The position numbers were made by a program, and so were the translations under genes. Positions 33,543 to 41,800 of a stretch of DNA of 64,000 nt are shown here, piece after piece. Numbering within the stretch: position 1 is the stretch's first letter; every line of letters begins with the position of its first letter. The notes beneath the pieces were generated by a model, which saw only the letters and a list, made by a program, of their open reading frames with translations, had not been told where the DNA came from and ran no database searches. The DNA is from Protula sp. h YS-2021 (taxonomy: Eukaryota; Annelida; Polychaeta; Sabellida; Serpulidae). The stretch covers positions 54,426,803 through 54,490,802 of the forward strand of contig OX457031.1 of NCBI GenBank assembly GCA_949752745.1, read 5' to 3'.

Positions 33543-33790
33543 GACAGCTGAATCGTTTATGTGATGTAGATAGACTAGATGTGTATATACATTACTTCAT
33601 GTTTGACACTCTTCATCCTCACTTTCTACATTGCTGTCTACATTGTTGTCTAAATTGCTATCTACATGATCTAAATTGGTATCTACTACCTCTCCCTGAC
33701 AACAAGCACTAACACACCTAATTTTTACAGGAATAGTATTTTTATTTCCATTTTCTTTATAACAACATCACCATAACTCTTTAATCCATG

Positions 33791-34363
33791 TTAAAAAGTT
33801 GCCCATCCTTCTGGAAACAGCCTTTGTTGACGTTGTTGTTGCTCTTTTGTAATATCTTCACGAGTTGTCTTTTTGCCAAAAACAGTTTTTGGAATATTAG
33901 CGTCTACAATTTCCTCAATAAACTGCTTCCAACCACGTGGTGGTTCTCGTCGTTCTTTTCTTTTTGTAGCAACCAATGCTTCTTTCAACAAATCAATAAT
34001 GTTAGAATTTGTAATGACAGTACCTGTTTTTAAAACAAGTTCATTTTTATCTGTCCATCTCGTACCATATTTCTTAAGTTCTGCCAGAAGTTGTGTTAGT
34101 TTTACATGATAAATAGGTTGAAAATGGTTTAGAAACTGTTGAGACTTTTCTGATTTTTCTGCATTAGATGCTGTGACAGACTTTTGTCGTTGTTGTTGTG
34201 ATTGAATTGTTCGTAAATGACGTCCAAGCACTTGAGACATTTCTATTGCTTTTTCACGAGTTCGTTTCCCACGTAAAAGTTTATTCACTTTCGTTTTGAT
34301 TTTAACATCTTTTTCCTTCTTTTCTAACAACATTTTATATTCATATTCAGGAATGAGAACCAT
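33791..34363 (-). CDS. Polinton conserved protein, unknown, coiled-coil and basic
   Basis: 190 residues from ATG 34363 (MVLIPEYEYKMLL); the frame extends two codons upstream but without an ATG. Residues 15-85 are Lys/Glu/Gln rich and likely coiled coil. The middle has KLTQLLAELKKYGTRWTDKNELVL, and a C-terminal block reads RGWKQFIEEIVDANIPKTVFGKK. Proteins that start with a VL(I/V)PE motif occur in this place in Polintons, with unknown role. The Gln-rich tail (EQQQRQQRL) is odd. The intergenic 33543-33790 upstream of PX has only short TCTACATTG-type direct repeats. Confidence 0.7.
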   Translation of the reverse strand: MVLIPEYEYKMLLEKKEKDVKIKTKVNKLLRGKRTREKAIEMSQVLGRHLRTIQSQQQRQKSVTASNAEKSEKSQQFLNHFQPIYHVKLTQLLAELKKYGTRWTDKNELVLKTGTVITNSNIIDLLKEALVATKRKERREPPRGWKQFIEEIVDANIPKTVFGKKTTREDITKEQQQRQQRLFPEGWATF

Positions 34364-34377
34364 TTTCAAAGTATGTT

Positions 34378-34703
34378 TTATTTTAACAGCAACTGAGCTA
34401 ACAAGGGTAATGCAAATTTAGCAATAGCTCACATAAATCCTCCTTTTTGATTAACCAACTTCTTTTTTCTTCGAAGTGATATCTTCTTATCTGCCAGCGT
34501 ACGTAGGGTATGACGTTCACGCTTGAATAACTTATACCTTTTTGAGCTTAAGGTAAATGTCCTCGCAATATATTCAAACAAATTTCAAACAAGCTAGTTA
34601 ATTCCTCCTTAGTGGCTTGTTGTAGCAAGGATTTACGTCGTTTAGGCCCGCTGCGTGCGAGCAAGTGAAGGAAAGGTTGATTCGCTTGAATACGTTTAGA
34701 CAT
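34378..34703 (-). pseudogene. Small basic Polinton protein, broken by a frameshift and a stop
   Basis: Too fragmented to stand out as one frame. From ATG 34703: MSKRIQANQPFLHLLARSG, a leucine-rich helix, then LRGHLP and a stop. One base out of frame the sense continues: YKLFKRERHTLRTLADKK, SLRRKKKLV, QKGGF, then a TGA, then AIAKFALPLLAQLLLK to a TAA at 34378. The GN(L/I)PL...LRKL..KK.S.K.RR..L...GG(F) design is a recurrent Polinton small protein. It overlaps the ATPase stop by 8 bp. Lesions: a net one-base loss after LRGHLP and an in-frame stop near the C-terminus. Confidence 0.7.
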
Positions 34704-35233
34704 CTTGGCTGCGAATGGTTAAGTGACTTGGTTCTTGTTCATACGCTACCTTATCAACATATACATAATGTGTATCTTTTGGTAAAATGCCTGTGCGAAT
34801 ACGTAGTTGATCATTTGTCTTCGGCTTCAAATCAATGAATAAATAGCCATGAGGTTTGCTGGTAGCATTTTGATAGGCTTCTGTGAGAAATTGAGATTTT
34901 CCAGGATACATTTGGCGCGCTAATGTACTTATATTGTTGACTGTCTCTAGGATTTTTAAACAGAATGATGTAATGTGTATTCAAACTAATATTTCGCATT
35001 TCTCTACCATGATGAAACAAATTATGCACAATAAAAATAATGCTTAGATTTGGAATGCCTTGGTAAAATTCCACACCTTTCATTCCCTTATACAAAGGCT
35101 GATCTGCTGCATAGAGCCATAAAATGGTTTTTGGAGAGGGTTTAATTAACTTTTGTTCTAGAATTTCTCTAACTAGAGAAGTTTTACCACTGCCTGTAGG
35201 TCCAGAGACCAAACACGTGAATGGATGCTTCAT
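34696..35233 (-). pseudogene. FtsK/A32-like DNA-packaging ATPase, internally deleted and frameshifted
   Basis: ATG 35233 (MKHPFTC). Walker A is GPTGSGKTSLV. Downstream markers are IIFIVHNLFHHG, ISLNTHYIILFKNPRD and, in another frame, MYPGKSQFLTEAYQN, GYLFIDLK. The family places a hydrophobic-DD Walker B between the FYQGIP region and the IVHNLF region. Here those two join directly (PNLSIIF), so about 40 residues including Walker B are missing. The frame then breaks after RDSQQ near 34935-34950 and resumes in another frame to 34696. In the intact family the enzyme drives DNA into the capsid; this copy should have no ATPase activity. Confidence 0.87.
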
Positions 35234-35263
35234 TTTCGAATATCTGTTTCTTTCACCCAACTG

Positions 35264-36333
35264 TTAAACTTCTTTGGCCAACCTAACCACTTCACAAATA
35301 ATTCTCGTGAAAACACCTCGTCTTTTTCGTGTTTTCAAGACCTTTTCAATTCTGTAGACTGATTCAATATCTTTTGTCACTTTCTGCAGTTCTTCTTCAT
35401 AAAAATGTCCGTCAATATCTTCATCTAAAAAGTCTTTCACACGATACAAGTGTATTCCTTGCTTCTTACAACGATGTGTGATAATGAACACTTCTTGCGT
35501 CCACTTTATATGATAATCCCGTTGAAATACATATTTCATGTGAGATATGCAAACCTGATCACCAATTTTAAATTTGTAGGGTTTTTTCTTCTTTGGTTTT
35601 AATTTCAATTTGTCTACATACATATACTTCCACACTTTCGATTCTATGTCTTTACGAATATCTGCAGGAGCATACTTATTAGGGAGGGAGCCATGAGGTC
35701 TATGGTTGTAATTATACACTAAGTCTGGAAGGATGTCCATATATCCATACGTTTGATTATGAAGGAAATATCGATACATCATTCCCTTTAGAGTACGAAT
35801 GACTCTCTCAGCAAAGTTGGCTTTGGTTTCATTCTTTGTCGTATAGGCATGTATTTCCTCCTTCTTCAAAAATGCTTTTACCCATTTGTTTTTAAATTCA
35901 GCTCCCTTATCCGACCTTAGAGTTCGTGGTCTTCGATGTGTTTCATGAAAAATCTTTTGAAAGGCTTCTATGACGCTGGTATGTGATTTATTAGGTATTA
36001 GCTGCACCCATAAATATTTGGAAAACACATCAATGACAACCAATAAAAATCGGGTGTCATCATTATAGGGAGCTATGTTTCCCATGTCAGCTAAATCAAT
36101 ATCCCACATGTCATCAATTCCACGTGTAATGACACGTTGCCTTTTAAACCTGTATTTTACAGGTTGTAGTAAACTGAAGGCATCTTGATCCTGCAACCAT
36201 TTCTTCACTTGTGAATGAGTGACTGGTTGATCATGTTTTTTAATATGTGATAAAGTTTGTAAGGACCAGCAAATGCCCCGGGTTGACCAGATTTAAAGTA
36301 AATATTGGTTAAGTAGTCTTTCCACGTCGACAT
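35264..36333 (-). pseudogene. Retroviral-type DDE integrase, N-terminus frameshifted
   Basis: The main frame (314 residues, 36208 down to 35264) has the rve core: first Asp in WDIDLADM, second in LRSDKGAEF and Glu in NFAERVIRTLKG, with a chromodomain-like SH3/basic C-terminus (FKIGDQVCI...YRVKDFLDEDIDGHFYEEEL). No ATG begins it; the real start is ATG 36333 (MSTWKDYL), in another frame, running to a T6 homopolymer at 36236-36241 where the frame changes. The upstream fragment (YFKSGQPGAFAGPYKLY) is the usual N-terminal zinc-less part in Polintons. Integrates the element with 6-bp duplications. Catalytic triad intact. Confidence 0.92.
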
Positions 36334-36339
36334 GTTAAC

Positions 36340-36484
36340 ACTAAATGATCAACACTTGTTAACATATCTTGCATTTTATTTTATCAACACATCTTGCATT
36401 TTATCAACACATCTAACATTTTATTTTATCAACATATCTTGCATTTTATCAACACATCTTAAATTTTATTTTATCAACATATCT
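36340..36484. repeat. Tandem TTATCAACACATCTTGCATT repeats
   Basis: Two 59-bp units (from about 36368 and 36427), each built of two ATCAACA(C/T)ATCT words separated by alternating short (ATTTT) and long (ATTTTATTTT) spacers. They fill the gap between the unknown gene and the integrase start. Confidence 0.8.
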
Positions 36485-36911
36485 TACAAATCAAGTATTA
36501 ATACAATGGTGTGAATAATTGGAGTCCATTGATCTTCAATGTATATTAACCAGCTACTTAATTCATCAAATGTGATAGCATCTACACAATATTTTTCACA
36601 ACGTTGATTTGCATTATCTAACACTTTATCTAAATGAATGTAATATTTAGCTTCATTCCAATATGTATAGACACATGTAGAATGACACATATATATGCTG
36701 CTTCCACATCAAACTCCTCAGCTCCACCAATGTTTGAAAACACACACTCTTTGATGAAATCCTCGCGTAAGTTTGGTACGTTCAACGTGGAATTAGCAAT
36801 TTCCCAATAAATGTCAAAGTGCTGCAGTTGTTGTTGAATAGATCCAAAACGTGCCAGTTCACTTATCATGTAGTCCACATACTTGTCCTTGAAACACGTT
36901 TCTACATCCAT
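36484..36911 (-). pseudogene. Unknown Polinton protein, probably frameshifted
   Basis: ATG 36911 opens 93 residues (MDVETCFKDKYVDYMISEL...EEFDVEAAYICVI...). A second frame, 36690 to 36484, continues with similar character (CVYTYWNEAKYYIHLDKVL, FDELSSWLIYIEDQWTPIIHTIVL). I read the two as one gene with a single shift near 36680-36690. Helical, acidic N-terminus; the YIHLDKVL/WLIYIED part is strand-rich. No family recognised. Confidence 0.45.
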
Positions 36912-36975
36912 CTTTCACATGTCCATATAACACGTCTGCACACTATGACGACTGGTAAGCAAATGACTCTCAGTC

Positions 36976-37596
36976 TTACTCCGCAGAGACAGTTAGTGAG
37001 CCGCACCTGTTGCAGAAGTTGTCTGGTTCACACAACTTACAATTGTACTTGTGGCAGTGACAATCATAATCCTCAGCATATCCGTAAGCACCACAATATT
37101 CACAGGTAAGTCCAAGTTGATTTTGCACATCCATATTCTCCAATTGAACTTCAGCCAGTCTTTTCTTGGATAACTTTGACACTTTCATCCGATTGTCCTT
37201 TTGCAGCTTGATAGGAGTTTTCTTGCCATGACATTCCGTACATGGCAATAAGGTTGAGTTAATGCTATCCATCTCCTGAAGCAATGTCTCCCGTTCACCA
37301 TCATTCATGTTGATGTAATACTTGTATTCTTTTCCTTCAAACAGTGATGCTTGCACAAAACTCACATAGCGCATATCCAAGTATGAAATGACTTCAAGCC
37401 ACTTCGTTTGTGTTAAGTACAGTTTGAAGCCAATGTCGCGTAATCTTGCTAAGTTCAGGCACACAATCTTCCACAAGGATGGTGATAAAGCAAGCCATCT
37501 CTCTCCACGTTTGATTCGAATAAATAATCCAAATTGTCCATGCTCCACAGTAATGGTTAAGTTTGCACTAATTTTAAAGTTGCTTGTCTTCTCCAT
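36976..37596 (-). CDS. Two-domain protein: PC4-like N-terminus, zinc-ribbon-like C-terminus
   Basis: 206 residues from ATG 37596, with TATA box 42-49 bp upstream. Residues about 18-55 (FGLFIRIKRGERWLALSPSLWKIVCLNLARL) and 75-113 (VSFVQASLFEGKEYKYYINMNDGERETLLQEM) share the strand plus (L/I)xL/M..xxW/E..L pattern with the PC4 core and with the 29859 protein. After a CTECHGKK knuckle (about 117) and a coiled stretch, the C-terminus has CEYCGAYG, CHCHKYNCKLC and CNRCGS, enough for two zinc sites. Possible DNA-binding regulator; function not established. Its own TATA box suggests separate regulation. Confidence 0.7.
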   Translation of the reverse strand: MEKTSNFKISANLTITVEHGQFGLFIRIKRGERWLALSPSLWKIVCLNLARLRDIGFKLYLTQTKWLEVISYLDMRYVSFVQASLFEGKEYKYYINMNDGERETLLQEMDSINSTLLPCTECHGKKTPIKLQKDNRMKVSKLSKKRLAEVQLENMDVQNQLGLTCEYCGAYGYAEDYDCHCHKYNCKLCEPDNFCNRCGSLTVSAE

Positions 37597-37637
37597 GGCT
37601 GCGCGTCAAATGATGACTGCACTTGACACCTCACTCC

Positions 37638-37645
37638 TTTTATAT
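37638..37645 (-). promoter_or_regulatory. TATA box of the 206-residue gene
   Basis: ATATAAAA followed by GG on the minus strand, 42 bp upstream of ATG 37596. Confidence 0.7.
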
Positions 37646-37743
37646 GGACATTACATGTATGTTTTCATGTGATGTTTGCAAAATCGCGGAGTGATCTCGT
37701 TGAAACCATCCAGAAAGGCTGTTGGCCAACCGTCTGTTAGAGA

Positions 37744-38748
37744 TTATCTCATGACGATCACTAAAAAGTCTCCTCGTTTGCGACTTCCAATTATCCATTG
37801 AAAGAGCATTGGCATGGTGAAATGTCCTTTTTCATAGAGGTAAGCCATCATATCATACCCCTTAATACGTTCTTCAAGGTACTTGAAGCCATGTAGCATG
37901 ACCTTTGCACATTTGGAATCGCGATCCTCATCAACACACTTTGGCGCCGGTAGACATAAAGTCTTAAAAAGTTCCTCATGAAGACTTCTAATAAGCTGAA
38001 CGAAACGTCGGGTCATGGCTTCGGAGAACTGTGGCTCTGACGCGGGAAGATGCTCTATGTTTCCTTCTAGCATGTAGATAAGCTGAATGACAGTGTTCAC
38101 TTCTTCCGTTAGGTACATGTATGTGTGCTGATGTATGTGTCCTTCTTCACATAAACGCCATAAAATGTTGCAATCGATCAGAGGAATCACTGCTTGAAAG
38201 TTTCGTTTCAACAGCGTGACGTCTTCCTCAGTAACAGGAATAGTTTTGCTCAATTCAAATTTAGATTTGAGCTGCTTGTCATCGTCGTCGCTGACGTCGT
38301 TGTCGTCATTGTCGTCATCACCGTCGTTGTCGTCACCGTCGTTGTAATCATTGTTGTTATCGTCGTCGTCACCGTCGTCATCGCTTGACATGACCACTTC
38401 TTCCTCCTCAAGATGCTCTAGATGAGCCTGTAACTTTGTACTAAGTGGCTTGGCGCTACCATTTACAAGCGCATTGGCAACCCAGAACGGGTAGTCAGAT
38501 CCCTCGGGATCAGGCATTGCTTGCTGTACTGGCTGTACTTCTTCAGGCCTAGTTTGCTGTACTGTAGACACGGCTGACGGAGCCCCTAATGCTTCCTCCA
38601 AGTCTTTTTCAGCTTCTGCTAGTGTACTTAGGAAGGCAGCAGTCTCCTCTGCAGTTAAAACTGCATCTGTAAAAGTCACTGTTTCATTGCTGAACAGGCT
38701 ATCAATTTCCATGTTGCTAGCCGTTGCTGCGTTTCGAGACGTCTCCAT
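37744..38748 (-). CDS. CARD-like domain protein with an Asp-rich linker (intact copy)
   Basis: 334 residues from ATG 38748 (METSRNA); the frame is open six codons further but has no ATG. Residues 1-110 are acidic and low in complexity. Residues about 125-165 are nearly pure Asp/Asn/Gly. Residues 180-270 resemble a caspase-recruitment (death-fold) domain: LLKRNFQAVIPLIDCNILWRL, then CEEGHIHQHTYMYL and a helix LIRSLHEELFKTL. Residues 290-334 (LEERIKGYDMMAYLYEKGHF) look like the start of a second such domain, cut off. CARD proteins work in apoptosis and innate immune signalling by homotypic binding. The assignment rests on helix pattern, so treat it as a candidate. TATA at 38792. Confidence 0.65.
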   Translation of the reverse strand: METSRNAATASNMEIDSLFSNETVTFTDAVLTAEETAAFLSTLAEAEKDLEEALGAPSAVSTVQQTRPEEVQPVQQAMPDPEGSDYPFWVANALVNGSAKPLSTKLQAHLEHLEEEEVVMSSDDDGDDDDNNNDYNDGDDNDGDDDNDDNDVSDDDDKQLKSKFELSKTIPVTEEDVTLLKRNFQAVIPLIDCNILWRLCEEGHIHQHTYMYLTEEVNTVIQLIYMLEGNIEHLPASEPQFSEAMTRRFVQLIRSLHEELFKTLCLPAPKCVDEDRDSKCAKVMLHGFKYLEERIKGYDMMAYLYEKGHFTMPMLFQWIIGSRKRGDFLVIVMR

Positions 38749-38791
38749 GATGGTTTGGCAATGCAATGGTCATAGCGGTGTCGACCCGACC

Positions 38792-38799
38792 TTTTTATA
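38792..38799 (-). promoter_or_regulatory. TATA box of the CARD-like gene
   Basis: TATAAAAA on the minus strand, 44 bp upstream of ATG 38748. The same sequence stands at 40470-40477 in the duplicated copy. Confidence 0.7.
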
Positions 38800-38827
38800 C
38801 TACTGTCGGTGAGCCGTGAGCCAGCGG

Positions 38828-39003
38828 CTAAAAATTCGATGGGCGGGGTGGGGGGGGGGGGGGGGGTCCATGGGCCGGGGGGGGGGGGGGTCCGTCGACC
38901 AGCTCACCCATATAGATACAGTGTATGCTTAAAGGTTGATGGGCCGGGGGGGGGGGCTCAGTGAGCCAGGGGGGCTCAGTGAGCCAGGGGGGTTCTTTAT
39001 AAT
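38828..39003. promoter_or_regulatory. Divergent promoter with poly-G tracts and GGCTCAGTGAGCC palindromes
   Basis: Lies between the CARD-like gene (minus) and zinc-finger gene (plus). Contains G runs at 38851-38866 and 38877-38890, a block GTCGACCAGCTCACCCATAT at 38894, and two copies of the palindrome GGCTCAGTGAGCC at 38956 and 38974. TTTATAATA at 38996 serves as a TATA-like box for the plus gene. The whole unit recurs at 40505-40680, and its CAGCTCACCCATATAGATA block again at 43215. Confidence 0.65.
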
Positions 39004-39073
39004 AGCAGCCTCGCACTGTATGCAGTCAGTCTACTTTTGATCATTGAAGAGGCAACACCTAAAAAAAACAAAT

Positions 39074-39790
39074 ATGCAACATAAGGCTGAATTTTTCTCT
39101 GAGGAAAGAAGGAGGAAGTACTTCCTAAGCCAGAAGGATGTTGATCTCTGGGAAGAGATCTACGTGGATTACCAGGCATTCCTCTTTAAGAAGTGGAGGG
39201 ATTTTCTGAGGACCAAGCCAGAACAGGAATGCAACCGGTTTGGCAGAGCGGCGGAGGAAGGCTACAAGCGACGGAGGGAGGTGTCGCCCGACCAGTTCAG
39301 GGACCCGTCGCCCTGCCAGGAAGAAAGGCCAGCCAGAACGACTCCTGCCAAGGCCGAAGCAGCAACCATGACAGCGGCGACTCCTGTCAAAGCGACTCCT
39401 GCTAAAGCCACAGCGTCGACGATGACGACTCCGCCGAAATCAAGTCCAAGGGAAGCTGATGTGACTGTTCGGAAGGTGTCGGCGGCACCAGTTACGGAGA
39501 GGCGGCACTTACCCAGTGCCACCGTTACAAGACCGAGCAGTCCGCCACCAGCTCCTGAGGACGAGGTTGCAGCCGCTGTCGCCAGTATTACGGACATCGA
39601 GGCGGTGGACTTCAGCCTCATGCAGTCGCCTTCCGATTTTGACCGCGCCGTGGAACTGGTTGAGTTGAAACAGGAGGATGGCTCTAGCAAAGAGTCAACC
39701 CTCCAGAATATCGTGCAGTACTTGGTTACGGCCGATAATGTACAGTACTGCGACTTCTGCCATTTTGGAATTCGGGAATTCTTCCGTTAG
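39074..39790 (+). CDS. Chimeric zinc-finger protein, C-terminus replaced by duplication
   Basis: 238 residues from ATG 39074 (MQHKAEF). N-terminal helical basic part (SEERRRKYFLSQKDVDLWEE), a Pro/Ala/Thr/Lys-rich linker with several AKA(T/A)P words, an acidic part, and finally YCDFCHFGIR, the first half of a C2HC finger. At that point the frame enters the duplicated antisense copy of the CARD-like gene and stops after four foreign residues. The continuation of the finger (RAGVPLRVHEQEC) is found only at 40800. The original gene therefore is split between this copy and 40743-41030. Confidence 0.75.
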   Translation: MQHKAEFFSEERRRKYFLSQKDVDLWEEIYVDYQAFLFKKWRDFLRTKPEQECNRFGRAAEEGYKRRREVSPDQFRDPSPCQEERPARTTPAKAEAATMTAATPVKATPAKATASTMTTPPKSSPREADVTVRKVSAAPVTERRHLPSATVTRPSSPPPAPEDEVAAAVASITDIEAVDFSLMQSPSDFDRAVELVELKQEDGSSKESTLQNIVQYLVTADNVQYCDFCHFGIREFFR

Positions 39791-40426
39791 GTACATGTAT
39801 GTGTGCTGATCGAAAAAGCCTTCTTCACATAAACGCCATAAAATGTTGCAATCGATCAGAGGAATCACTGCTTGAAAGTTTCGTTTCAACAGCGTGACAT
39901 CTTCCTCAGTAACAGGAATAGTTTTGCTCAATTCAAATTTAGATTTGAGCTGCTTGTCATCGTCGTCGCTGACGTCGTTGTCGTCATTGTCGTCATCACC
40001 GTCGTTGTCGTCACCGTCGTTGTCATCATTGTTGTCATCGTCGTCGTCACCGTCGTCATCGCTTGACATGACCACTTCTTCCTCCTCAAGATGTTCTAGA
40101 TGAGCCTGTAACTTTGTACTAAGTGGCTTGGCGCTACCATTTACAAGCGCATTGGCAACCCAGAACGGGTAGTCAGATCCCTCGGGATCAGGCATTGCTT
40201 GCTGTACTGGCTGTACTTCTTCAGGCCTAGTTTGCTGTACTGTAGACACGGCTGACGGAGCCCCTAATGCTTCCTCCAAGTCTTTTTCAGCTTCTGCTAG
40301 TGTACTTAGGAAGGCAGCAGTCTCCTCTGCAGTTAAAACTGCATCTGTAAAAGTCACTGTTTCATTGCTGAACAGGCTATCAATTTCCATGTTGCTAGCC
40401 GTTGCTGCGTTTCGAGACGTCTCCAT
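39695..40426 (-). pseudogene. Truncated duplicate of the CARD-like gene
   Basis: From ATG 40426 the frame reproduces the first 215 or so residues of the 37744-38748 protein, including the Asp-rich linker and the first two CARD-like helices, and then reads antisense through the zinc-finger gene to a stop at 39695. Differences from the intact copy include EEGFFDQHTYM for EEGHIHQHTYM. The C-terminal half of the domain is missing. Confidence 0.85.
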
Positions 40427-40763
40427 GATGGTTTGGCAATGCAATGGTCATAGCGGTGTCGACCCGACCTTTTTATACTACTGTCGGTGAGCCGTGAGCC
40501 AGCGGCTAAAAATTCGATGGGCGGGGTGGGGGGGGGGGTCCATGGGCCGGGGGGGGGGGGTCCGTCGACCAGCTCACCCATATAGATACAGTGTATGCTT
40601 AAAGGTTGATGGGCCGGGGGGGGGGCTCAGTGAGCCAGGGGGGCTCAGTGAGCCAGGGGGGTTCTTTATAATAGCAGCCTCGCACTGTATGCAGTCAGTC
40701 TACTTTTGATCATTGAAGAGGTAACACCTAAAAAAAACAAATATGCAACATAAGGCTGAATTT
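39779..40763. repeat. Direct duplication, copy A' (985 bp)
   Basis: Second copy of 38101-39094. Its left junction joins the antisense CARD-like gene to a GGAATTC after the split zinc-finger gene. Its right junction joins the MQHKAEF start to a repeat of 39738-39774, so the zinc-finger half-motif is present twice. Confidence 0.95.
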
Positions 40764-41030
40764 GTACAGTACTGCGACTTCTGCCATTTTGGAATTCGGG
40801 CAGGAGTTCCTCTCCGAGTGCACGAACAGGAATGCCAAGAGGTTCTACGGCCGGAATATCATTATTGTAGTGCTCTTGGTAGAGGTTTCAAGTCGCACAG
40901 GGCCGCGGTAGCAGCGCACAGGAGGAAGGTCGGCTGTAGGGAGGATGACGGCAGCGGCGGAGGCGGAGGTAGCGGCGGCGCTAGAGGTAGAGGCAGGGCA
41001 AGCGGCGGAAGGGGAAGCGACGGGACGTGA
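40743..41030 (+). CDS. Zinc-finger protein, internally deleted duplicate
   Basis: 95 residues from ATG 40743. It has the same first seven residues as the 39074 protein, then jumps directly to CDFCHFGIRAGVPLRVHEQEC (C-x2-C-x12-H-x4-C), followed by HYCSALGRGFKSHRAAVAAH..KVGC, a second finger-like motif, and a Gly/Arg-rich tail. The helical region and linker (about 220 residues) found in the other copy are absent. It has the same upstream promoter sequence. It reads outward toward the right TIR. Confidence 0.7.
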   Translation: MQHKAEFVQYCDFCHFGIRAGVPLRVHEQECQEVLRPEYHYCSALGRGFKSHRAAVAAHRRKVGCREDDGSGGGGGSGGARGRGRASGGRGSDGT

Positions 41031-41105
41031 AACGACGGCAGGGGAAGCGACGGCTGGCCGAAGCTGAAGAAAATCCCTCCACGGCTGCTTTTTAGTGGCC
41101 TCCCA

Positions 41106-41190
41106 TTATTACGAAATGAACGCTAATCGTGTCATGGTGTTAGTATGTATGTGTATGCATGAAAGTGTGGGAAATGCTAAAAAAGGGGGT
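41106..41190. repeat. Inner inverted repeat, partner of 23905-23988
   Basis: TTACGAAATGAACGCTAATC and TGGTGTTAGTATGTATGTG match the left partner in reverse complement. It is followed by a hairpin at 41184-41216 (GGGGGT, TATAAATCA, then TGATTTATA, CCCCC). Confidence 0.9.
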
Positions 41191-41215
41191 CTATAAATCA
41201 TTGATTTATACCCCC

Positions 41216-41800
41216 CATCTCTCCGTCTGACCGTCTGAAAAAGCTAAACAAATTGCTGTCTGGGTTAAAAATACCCAGACTTGAGAAATGAAACGCTAAA
41301 TCTGTCCGTCTGACCGTCTGAGAAAGCAAAAACAAATTTGCCGCCTGGGTTAAAAATACCCAGGCTTGAGAAATAAACGCTAAATCTGTCCGTCTGACCG
41401 TCTGATGTGTTATGTGTGTGTGGAGAGAGATATAAAAAAATAAAAAAATGATTGCCCTCTGACCGTCTGAGAAAGCTAAACAAATTGCTGTCTGGGTTAA
41501 AAATACCCAGGCTTGAGAAATGAAACGCTCAATCTGTCCGTCTGACCGTCTGATGTGTTATGTGTGTGTGTAGAGAGAGAGATAAATAAATAAAAAAAAT
41601 GATTGTCCGTCTGACCGTCTGAAAAAGCTAAACAAATTGCTGTCTGGGTTAAAAATACCCAGGCTTGAGAAATGTAACGCTAAATCTGTCCGTCTGACCG
41701 TCTGCTGTGTTATGTGTGTGTGTGAAGAGAGAGAGTTTTTAAAAAAGCCACTATCTGGGTTAAAAAATACCCATGCTTATGAAACAAAACGCTGAATCGG
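41216..41800. repeat. Hairpin-bearing tandem repeats, right end of the Polinton
   Basis: Five units each with CCGTCTGACCGTCTGA, a GCTAAACAAATTGCTGTC word and the inverted repeat CTGGGTTAAAAATACCCAG (at 41260, 41345, 41492, 41644 and, varied, 41755). Spacing alternates between about 85 and 150 bp. Confidence 0.9.

Larger units (their letters stand above)
38101..39094. repeat. Direct duplication, copy A (994 bp)
   Basis: Matches 39779-40763 at about 98% or better, offset 1678 bp at the left and 1669 bp at the right because poly-G tract lengths differ. It contains the 5' two-thirds of the CARD-like gene, the divergent promoter and the first codons of the zinc-finger gene. Confidence 0.95.

Noticed and set aside
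35264..36333. The integrase as part of an LTR retrotransposon or retrovirus
   Set aside because: There are no LTRs or Gag-Pol next to it, and it sits among Polinton capsid and polymerase genes between Polinton inverted repeats.
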